A stretch of DNA of 10,651 bases. It comes from Deltaproteobacteria bacterium (lineage in GTDB: Bacteria; Desulfobacterota; GWC2-55-46). Of the stretch, positions 6,375-10,651 are shown piece by piece; the stretch's first letter is position 1; each line of letters opens with the position of its first letter. A program made the position numbers and the translations under genes. The stretch covers positions 1-10,651 of the forward strand of contig JACRCJ010000108.1 of the NCBI GenBank assembly GCA_016219075.1, in the 5' to 3' direction. The notes under the pieces were generated by a model. It was not told the DNA's origin. It saw only the letters and a program-made list of their open reading frames with translations, and searched no databases.

Positions 6375-6848
6375 CTAATCCTTGCCGCCGCCAGGGCCGT
6401 AAGAGGCCGGGGACTCTTCATAGGTGTCCCCTACAAAGTCAATCTTCCAGGACTTTGTTTCCTTGTCAAGGCTCAAGTTCAAATCGGACGTCGTGGTCAT
6501 GTAGCCGCCGAACGAAGAGGCGGTCTTGCACTCGATGGATACGACGGCAATATTTTTTTTGTCGTCGATTTTGGTGCCGAGGACCTTCACCTCAAGGTCT
6601 TTCGGGTATTTGGTCACGGTTTCCTTGAACCTGCCCTCTTCCAAAGTCCCGGGCCTCAGGTCGCAGAGCCTGTACGCCTCGTTAAGGGTCGTGGGCCCGC
6701 CTTCCTTGACGTACGCGTAGAACTTTTTAACGACCTCTTCCGGGGCCTCGGCCGGCTTGACATCCCCGCCGCCCTTGCAGCCCACGGAGAAGAGCATGAC
6801 AAGGGCGAAGAAAAACAGTAAGTACCGTCTTGAGAAAATCTTATTCAT
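6375..6848 (-). CDS. Small outer- or inner-membrane lipoprotein, NTF2/DUF4878-like
   Basis: 157 residues from the ATG at 6848. The N-terminus MNKIFSRRYLLFFFALVML leads into a lipobox (FSVGC) with C24 as the lipidated residue. The frame stays open to 6905, but that extension runs into the terminator of the NosZ-like gene and would bury the signal peptide. After a short Gly/Pro linker the body (EEVVKKFYAYVKEGG..., LEVKVLG, NIAVVSIEC, a lysine/tryptophan strand KSWKIDFVG) has the helix-then-sheet pattern of NTF2-like DUF4878 lipoproteins; that assignment is from pattern memory. The tail is Gly-rich. There is no Shine-Dalgarno sequence, and a good promoter places the transcription start at or next to the ATG. 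The function is unknown; a chaperone or binding role near the copper enzyme is only a guess. Confidence 0.8.
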   Translation of the reverse strand: MNKIFSRRYLLFFFALVMLFSVGCKGGGDVKPAEAPEEVVKKFYAYVKEGGPTTLNEAYRLCDLRPGTLEEGRFKETVTKYPKDLEVKVLGTKIDDKKNIAVVSIECKTASSFGGYMTTTSDLNLSLDKETKSWKIDFVGDTYEESPASYGPGGGKD

Positions 6849-6855
6849 ATGCATT

Positions 6856-6884
6856 ATAATACCACTATAACCGGTTGTTTTCAA
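6856..6884 (-). promoter_or_regulatory. Promoter of the lipoprotein gene, predicting a leaderless message
   Basis: On the minus strand TTGAAA (6884-6879) is separated by exactly 17 bases from TATTAT (6861-6856), each matching five of six consensus positions. The start point would fall about 6849, one base from the ATG at 6848. This agrees with the absence of a ribosome binding site. An overlapping TATAAT (6858-6853) has no -35 box at the right distance. Confidence 0.55.
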
Positions 6885-6895
6885 AGGTTTTTTAG

Positions 6896-6940
6896 AAAAA
6901 AGCATGTCCCGACCGCAATCGGCAATCGGGACATGCTTTT
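6896..6940 (-). terminator. Strong Rho-independent terminator of the NosZ-like gene
   Basis: A perfect 15-base-pair stem (6898-6912 with 6926-6940) has a 13-base loop that can itself pair (CCG/CGG). On the minus strand it leads into six T residues (6901-6896). It begins 40 bases past the stop codon of the NosZ-like gene, so that gene is probably transcribed alone. Confidence 0.9.
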
Positions 6941-6980
6941 CAGGACTCTTGCGTCTTTTCTTTACTTGAAGACTTCCAGC

Positions 6981-8669
6981 TTAGATAGTCCCTGGAGCCT
7001 CTATCAACCCCGGCTCGGCGAGCTCTTTCTGCTTGTAAGCCTCGTCGTAGTCGCCGGTGGCGAGGTTGGCCGCGCCTTTCGGACCGTCTACGAAGAAGGT
7101 CGCCCTCATCTCCAGATGGAGCGGGCCGCAGAAGTGCTGGCAGTATATTTCGTACTCGCCAGCGTAGTCAGCGACAAACTCACTCATGACTGAAACGCCC
7201 CTGGGGGCCGTGAGGTTTGTCCTGAGACCGTAAGGACCGTAGATTGTAAAGCCCATGATGACATCAGGGTTCTTGGTGATACCGGCGGCCTTATCGATGT
7301 TTGTCACGATGAGCCTTACCTTGTCACCCTTCTTCACCCTTATCTGCCTCGGTACATACCCGTAGCTGAACGCCTTTACATGTACTTCTTTCACGCCGTC
7401 TTTCTCAACTACACCGGGCTTGTCCTTGTCCCTCGGGATGAAGGTCACCACAGCGTTGTTGTGGTGCTGCGGCTTTATATCCCTTGAAGGCTTCATGACA
7501 AGGCTCTCGGCCTGGCCCATGTCCCACTGCTTGATCTTGCTCGCGAATATGACTTTCGCGTTGTGGGGCTCTCCGTCAACCGGTACGATCTTGAGTGTTT
7601 TGCCGTATGTAGGGCTGCCTTCCTGCGCGTCAATCATCTCATGATTTACCGGCCAGCGGATACCTGTGGGGCTGAAGAGGCCTGTTGAGAATTTGTTGAG
7701 GGCAAACACATACTTGTCGTCCGCGCTGATGGCGATGTGGCCGATCCTGTAATGGATCGGGAACTCATCGACGACCTCGAGTTTGTCGAGGTCCGTCTTT
7801 ACGATGGAGTCAGCCACGAAACAGCTTGTATAGGCGTACTTGCCCTTTGTGTCGAAGACATTGTGCAGCGGTCCGGCGCCTGCCGGTATTACCTTCTTTA
7901 CCGCGAGCTTGTCCACATCGATTATCGTGATCGTGGCGGAAAGCTTGTCGGCGACCTGGATGTACCTGCCCTTGGGCTCGGCATCGGTCCCGTGGGGGTT
8001 CTTTCCGACCGGGATCTCCTTTATGAGTTTAAAGGGATTCACCGAAAAGACTCCGACGGTTGAATGGTAATAGTTACCCGAGAAGACGTACTCGGGCTTG
8101 CCGGGTTTGCTGACATCGAGATAGTCAGGGGCGCTCGGGACAGGACCCCAGTCGATGACCTGCGCCTTGCCTGAAGCGATATCGACCTTTGCCATCTTGC
8201 CCGTGAGCTCACCGGTGGCGTAGAGCGTCTTGCCGTCCTGGCCGAGCGATATGTGGTGAATACCAAACGGGAATGGCATTGATATCAACCGCTCAAGAGT
8301 GCCCAGCTGCAGGTTGATGACGCCGATGGTGTTCGCACCCTTGTCGTTGACATAGAGGTACTTGCCATCCGGCTCAAGGTTCTTGGTACCGGCGTTTGTC
8401 GGAGCGCTGAATACGGGCTCATGGAGGTCTACACCGACCTGGATGTGCCTGTATGTCCTCATGCTCGGCACGCCGAAAACGGCTACCTGTCCGTCAAGAC
8501 CACCGGCGTTGTACATTATCTGGTCGTCTTTCAGGGGGGCGTCGCTGAGGGTCTTTTGCGTAACATGCCAGTCCCTGTCCCCCTCGGCGGCTACGGCCAC
8601 TTTAGGCGCTACAGCAAATGCAAATACAGCTGCGGCTGTAATGAAGGAACCAAAGATTCTCGCTCGCAC
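6981..8669 (-). CDS. nosZ: Divergent, Sec-exported nitrous-oxide-reductase-like protein (propeller plus CuA cupredoxin)
   Basis: 562 residues from a GTG at 8669, chosen because AGGAGGTGA lies just upstream and the protein then opens with a clean Sec signal peptide (RARIFGSFITAAAVF...AVAA). An ATG at 8708 in frame has no ribosome binding site. No Tat twin-arginine is present. The seven-bladed propeller keeps hallmark NosZ motifs: VFGVPSMR, KYLYVNDKGANT, GKNPHGTD, GPLHNVFD, LNKFSTGLFSPTG and GEPHNA. Expected CuZ ligands: H83, H138 (or 139), H226, H269, H311 and H369 are present, but the second His of the usual HH pair is E84 (DLHEP). The CuA domain has C510, C514, H518 and M521, but M472 (DVIMGF) replaces the remaining His ligand. 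The spacing between the second and third His motifs is about 60 residues shorter than in Pseudomonas NosZ. It probably reduces N2O or a related substrate in the periplasm; activity is unproven. Confidence 0.85.
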   Translation of the reverse strand: MRARIFGSFITAAAVFAFAVAPKVAVAAEGDRDWHVTQKTLSDAPLKDDQIMYNAGGLDGQVAVFGVPSMRTYRHIQVGVDLHEPVFSAPTNAGTKNLEPDGKYLYVNDKGANTIGVINLQLGTLERLISMPFPFGIHHISLGQDGKTLYATGELTGKMAKVDIASGKAQVIDWGPVPSAPDYLDVSKPGKPEYVFSGNYYHSTVGVFSVNPFKLIKEIPVGKNPHGTDAEPKGRYIQVADKLSATITIIDVDKLAVKKVIPAGAGPLHNVFDTKGKYAYTSCFVADSIVKTDLDKLEVVDEFPIHYRIGHIAISADDKYVFALNKFSTGLFSPTGIRWPVNHEMIDAQEGSPTYGKTLKIVPVDGEPHNAKVIFASKIKQWDMGQAESLVMKPSRDIKPQHHNNAVVTFIPRDKDKPGVVEKDGVKEVHVKAFSYGYVPRQIRVKKGDKVRLIVTNIDKAAGITKNPDVIMGFTIYGPYGLRTNLTAPRGVSVMSEFVADYAGEYEIYCQHFCGPLHLEMRATFFVDGPKGAANLATGDYDEAYKQKELAEPGLIEAPGTI

Positions 8670-8677
8670 GTTCTCTT

Positions 8678-8685
8678 TCACCTCC
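8678..8685 (-). promoter_or_regulatory. Ribosome binding site that decides the NosZ-like start
   Basis: AGGAGGTGA-type sequence on the minus strand, the same core as that before the large cytochrome gene. It lies inside the longer open frame and about 11 bases from G to the GTG at 8669. The in-frame GTG at 8681 is part of the motif itself and cannot be the start. The spacing is longer than ideal. Confidence 0.5.
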
Positions 8686-8766
8686 TCATTAAATTTTGGT
8701 AGGAACATGCCTGTACCAGAGAAGTACGGAGTTCCCGGTTTACTTCTGAGGCTTTGACTTCTTTTA

Positions 8767-8787
8767 CTATAAATGCAATAGCGGATA
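8767..8787 (-). repeat. Copy of a shared upstream element
   Basis: On the minus strand this stretch begins with TATCCGCTATTGC and ends TTTATAG; 1161-1182 on the plus strand has the same 13 bases and ends TATTATAG. It lies at or just after the predicted nosZ transcription start. See also the entry at 1140-1186. Confidence 0.5.
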
Positions 8788-8792
8788 GACTA

Positions 8793-8822
8793 AGAATAGA
8801 CCAGATTTTAACTTATTGTCAA
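8793..8822 (-). promoter_or_regulatory. Sigma70-like promoter of the NosZ-like gene
   Basis: On the minus strand a perfect TTGACA (8822-8817) is followed after 18 bases by TATTCT (8798-8793), four of six matches to TATAAT. The start point would be near 8786, giving a leader of about 115 bases to the GTG at 8669. A long leader leaves room for post-transcriptional control. Confidence 0.5.
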
Positions 8823-8878
8823 GCGGAAAAAATAAACTTTTAGAAACATAACAATTGTAACCTGGATTAATAAAAACC

Positions 8879-8901
8879 TTTTAAAAAGTATGTTTTTAAA
8901 A
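8879..8901. repeat. AT-rich perfect palindrome
   Basis: TTTTAAAAA (8879-8887) and TTTTTAAAA (8893-8901) form a 9-base inverted repeat around GTATG, about 60 bases upstream of the nosZ -35 box. It could be an operator or a bent-DNA site. The simple composition makes chance pairing easier. Confidence 0.45.
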
Positions 8902-9032
8902 TAACAGTTGACCTCGTTTCTCAGTTAAGGTAAAGATTAGGATACGCGCTAAATTTTCATGACCGGCCCACACTGAAAAGGCTCTCCCGCACTACCGGCG
9001 GCAAGAGAAGCCCGCTATCATTACGGAAGACT

Positions 9033-9434
9033 ATGGGTAGAAAGCTTTTCGCGATTACATTGCTCTTCGGCGTGCTGGCCATGAGCGCCTCCGTGTACTG
9101 CCAGTCGCTCTGCATCAGCGGCCACGGCATGCACTCGTCCCACGCGAAAAAAGAGCATCAAGCCTCCATGCGCCATCAACACCAGACGGAGCGCTGCGAC
9201 ATCTCACACTCAAATGGAAAAGAGAGCGACCGGACACACTCCGGCCGGGACAGCTCCATCAAGTGCGACTGCTCCGGTGAGCTGACCGTAGTCCAGGGGT
9301 ATCATCTCCTCGGAAGCCCCCAACCGGTCCACGCGCCTGTCCTTACAGAGGTCGCCACGGTCCAGCCGTTCGACCTCATCTATCGTTCACCCGACACGCC
9401 GCCCTCTGAGGGCCCCCCAAAGATAATAGCCTGA
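9033..9434 (+). CDS. Secreted His/Cys-rich protein, probably metal-binding
   Basis: 133 residues. The ATG at 9033 follows ACGGAAGACT. The signal peptide (about 1-22, MGRKLFAITLLFGVLAMSAS) is followed by a segment with ten histidines and five cysteines, including SGHGMHSSH, EHQ, RHQHQ, SHS, THS, and CDC around residue 79. The C-terminal third is Pro-rich and lacks metal-type residues. The family was not recognised. A periplasmic copper- or zinc-binding or buffering role is suggested by composition and by position between a copper-enzyme gene and a TonB receptor gene. It is transcribed divergently from the NosZ-like gene. Confidence 0.75.
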   Translation: MGRKLFAITLLFGVLAMSASVYCQSLCISGHGMHSSHAKKEHQASMRHQHQTERCDISHSNGKESDRTHSGRDSSIKCDCSGELTVVQGYHLLGSPQPVHAPVLTEVATVQPFDLIYRSPDTPPSEGPPKIIA

Positions 9435-9522
9435 GCCTGTTTTTCCCACGCGCCACTTAACTTGAATTATCGAAAGAACCGTCCCCGCGGGCTTTGAACG
9501 CGTCCGTCTGCGGCGCGCTCGC

Positions 9523-9545
9523 GCGCGCCATTTCAAAAGGCGCGC
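9523..9545 (+). repeat. GC-rich hairpin in the leader of the CGHVG gene
   Basis: GCGCGCC (9523-9529) pairs with GGCGCGC (9539-9545) around a 9-base loop, directly upstream of the terminator-like hairpin at 9560-9585. Together they make the 187-base gap before the next gene strongly structured. Confidence 0.5.
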
Positions 9546-9559
9546 CCGCGATGAACCCT

Positions 9560-9585
9560 CCCCGGGCAACAAGTCCTGGGGTTTT
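9560..9585 (+). terminator. Terminator-like hairpin, terminator or attenuator
   Basis: CCCCGGG (9560-9566) pairs with CCTGGGG (9575-9581), including one G-U pair, with an 8-base loop and four T residues after it (9582-9585). It could end the His-rich gene's transcript. The next start codon is only 36 bases on, with no room for a normal promoter in between, so attenuation of the downstream genes is a fair alternative. Confidence 0.5.
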
Positions 9586-9621
9586 CAGAACTGTTAAAAA
9601 TAAAAAAACAGGAGCATACCC

Positions 9622-9846
9622 ATGTACTATAAAGTGATCATGGAATGCGGCCATGTCGGCGCAGGCAACAACCATGAAAAAGTCTGGTTCATCAAGGGCA
9701 GCGACCCGATGTCGGTGCTTAGGACCGCCACAAGGCTGCCGGGCGTAAAGAAGAAGCATACTCTCAACTCGGTAAAGCTCATCAAGGAGATAACCAGAGA
9801 CGACTACAGAAGCGGGTTGTCCGAGAAGAGGAGGAGCCTGCAATGA
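9622..9846 (+). CDS. Small uncharacterised CGHVG-motif protein
   Basis: 74 residues, start supported by CAGGAG seven bases before the ATG. No signal peptide, so probably cytoplasmic. It begins YYKVIMECGHVGAGN, followed by a region with RTATRLPGVKKKH and KEITRDDY. This pattern resembles small uncharacterised bacterial proteins with a Cys-Gly-His-Val-Gly start and a basic, His-containing middle, recalled from general pattern knowledge rather than a search. The Cys-x-His pair could bind a metal. The stop codon overlaps the start of the TonB receptor by ATGA, so the two are translationally coupled and probably work in the same process. The function is unknown. Confidence 0.8.
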   Translation: MYYKVIMECGHVGAGNNHEKVWFIKGSDPMSVLRTATRLPGVKKKHTLNSVKLIKEITRDDYRSGLSEKRRSLQ

Positions 9847-10651
9847 AGACCTTCAAGGCCGCACTCTTCTCCGCGTTCCTCCTCCTCCCCTGCCTTGCGG
9901 CAGGGGAGGAGCCCTTAAAGCTCGAAGAAGTCGTCGTCACGGGCACAAGGGAGGCCGAGCCTCTCAAAGAGGTCCCGGCCACGGTCAACAGGGTCAAGGA
10001 GGACGAGATCAAGGCCGTAAAACCGTCGCACCCTTCCGAGGTGATGAACCGCGTGCCCGGAGTCTGGATCAACTCTACAGGAGGAGAAGGGCATATCACT
10101 TCTATCCGCCAGCCGCTCACGACGAGCCCGGTCTATCTGTTCCTCGAAGACGGCATCCCGGTAAGGTCAACAGGGTTCTTCAACCACAACGCGCTCTACG
10201 AGATGAACATGCCCGGGGCCGCCCGCGTGGAGGTCATAAAGGGCACCGGCACGGCACTTTACGGCAGCGACGCCATCGGAGGGACCATCAATGTGATGAC
10301 GCGCCCCGCCCCCCTTACGCCGGAGGCGGAGATAAACCCGGAGGCCGGCTCCTACGACTGGCGGAGGGTTCTGGCGACCATGGGGAACACCTGGGGCGCG
10401 GAGGGGCTGCGCCTTGACCTGAACGCCACCCATTCAGGCGGATGGAGGGATAGGAAGGAGTACAACCGTTACAGCGGAACGCTCAAGTGGGACCACCTCT
10501 TCCCCGGCGCGGCAAGCGCTAAAACCGTTCTGGCGTTCTCTCAGATAGACCAGCAGACCAGCGGCGGGGCCCCTCTGACGAAGGCCGACTACGACAGCAG
10601 GCCCTGGTACAACTACCACACCTTCGACTTCAGGAACGTAAAGGCCCTGAG
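9843..10651 (+). CDS. TonB-dependent outer-membrane receptor, N-terminal part
   Basis: 269 complete codons before the window ends. The ATG lies in an ATGA overlap with the preceding small gene. A signal peptide (about 1-20, ending CLAAG) is followed by a TonB box (LEEVVVTGTR, about 27-36) and a plug domain: RVPGVWI, SIRQ, VYLFLEDGIPVRS, ARVEVIKGTGTALYGSDAIGGTINV (in two parts, about residues 117-141). The first barrel strands follow. It would import a metal chelate, cobalamin or similar ligand with TonB energy; the substrate cannot be told from the plug. The neighbouring His-rich secreted protein and copper-enzyme gene make a copper or metal complex attractive but unproven. A 13-base-pair hairpin lies in the signal-peptide coding region. 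Confidence 0.93.
   Translation, partial: MKTFKAALFSAFLLLPCLAAGEEPLKLEEVVVTGTREAEPLKEVPATVNRVKEDEIKAVKPSHPSEVMNRVPGVWINSTGGEGHITSIRQPLTTSPVYLFLEDGIPVRSTGFFNHNALYEMNMPGAARVEVIKGTGTALYGSDAIGGTINVMTRPAPLTPEAEINPEAGSYDWRRVLATMGNTWGAEGLRLDLNATHSGGWRDRKEYNRYSGTLKWDHLFPGAASAKTVLAFSQIDQQTSGGAPLTKADYDSRPWYNYHTFDFRNVKAL
9882..9911 (+). promoter_or_regulatory. Strong hairpin inside the signal-peptide coding sequence of the receptor
   Basis: CTCCTCCCCTGCC (9882-9894) pairs perfectly with GGCAGGGGAGGAG (9899-9911) around a TTGC loop, starting 39 bases after the A of the start codon. A 13-pair GC-rich stem here could slow ribosomes during export or take part in control of the receptor message. Its role is not known. 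Confidence 0.5.

Larger units (their letters stand above)
8709..9032. other. Divergent intergenic region between the NosZ-like and His-rich genes
   Basis: About 320 bases, markedly A+T-rich from 8790 to 8905, with no gene seen. It carries the promoter of the minus-strand NosZ-like gene, an AT-rich palindrome (8879-8901), and a weak possible plus-strand promoter for the gene at 9033 (TTGACC at 8908-8913, 17 bases, TAAAGA at 8931-8936). No FNR-type TTGAT-N4-ATCAA box was found. It is the likely control region for both directions. Confidence 0.6.

Noticed and set aside
6369..6821. A 150-codon plus-strand open frame opposite the lipoprotein
   Set aside because: Antisense to a lipoprotein gene with lipobox and promoter; no ribosome binding site.
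8709..9032. FNR/DNR-type regulator box before the NosZ-like gene
   Set aside because: No TTGAT-N4-ATCAA or close variant was found on either strand.
9435..9621. Cobalamin riboswitch before the TonB receptor unit
   Set aside because: A GCCACT string occurs near 9453, but it is at the wrong end of the leader and the other conserved blocks are missing.
9457..9843. A 128-codon open frame on the minus strand opposite the leader, CGHVG gene and hairpins
   Set aside because: It runs antisense to a well-supported small gene with a good ribosome binding site, has no start signal of its own and no recognisable protein features.
1..10651. tRNA, rRNA, CRISPR array, transposase or integrase
   Set aside because: No matching structures, spaced direct repeats or protein motifs were seen anywhere in the window.

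Overview
The window looks like chromosomal DNA of a Gram-negative bacterium with an anaerobic or microaerobic periplasmic respiratory chain. Nearly every product carries a Sec signal peptide or lipobox. There are four separate c-type cytochrome domains or proteins, a nitrous-oxide-reductase-like two-domain copper protein, and a TonB-dependent outer-membrane receptor. The Sec-exported NosZ-like protein and abundant monoheme cytochromes recall clade II-type nos regions of Nitrospirota, Desulfobacterota and similar lineages. That placement is a guess from gene content; no rRNA or marker gene is present.

Layout. The minus strand holds positions 1 to about 8670. Read in the direction of transcription it carries: a NosZ-like propeller plus CuA-cupredoxin protein (8669-6981) with a sigma70-like promoter and a strong terminator; a small lipoprotein (6848-6375), apparently with its own promoter and possibly a leaderless message; a 430-base gene-free stretch with hairpins; a NosD-like beta-helix fused to a cytochrome c (5944-4601), followed closely by two tandem seven-bladed Vgb/streptogramin-lyase-like propellers (4568-3522 and 3525-2497, overlapping by GTGA); a promoter, then a diheme cytochrome (2348-1677), a small monoheme cytochrome (1603-1226) and a larger monoheme cytochrome (1118-171); a terminator hairpin; and the first 25 codons of another exported or membrane protein (77-1). 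The plus strand from 9033 carries a His/Cys-rich secreted protein, a small CGHVG protein, and the start of a TonB receptor that overlaps the CGHVG gene by ATGA and runs off the window.

How it may work together (inference). The cytochromes would carry periplasmic electrons to the copper enzyme. The beta-helix/cytochrome fusion resembles NosD, the maturation factor for the CuZ cluster, joined to an electron carrier. The two propellers lack the histidine complement of true Vgb lyases and are probably scaffolds or binding proteins. The His-rich protein and TonB receptor would fit metal acquisition, perhaps copper.

The main point of interest is that the NosZ-like protein keeps six of the seven expected CuZ histidines (the HH pair reads HE). 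It also keeps the CuA Cys-x3-Cys-x3-His-x2-Met motif but has Met where the other CuA histidine should be. It is either a strongly divergent N2O reductase or a relative with another substrate. No nosR, nosF, nosY or nosL is visible in the window.
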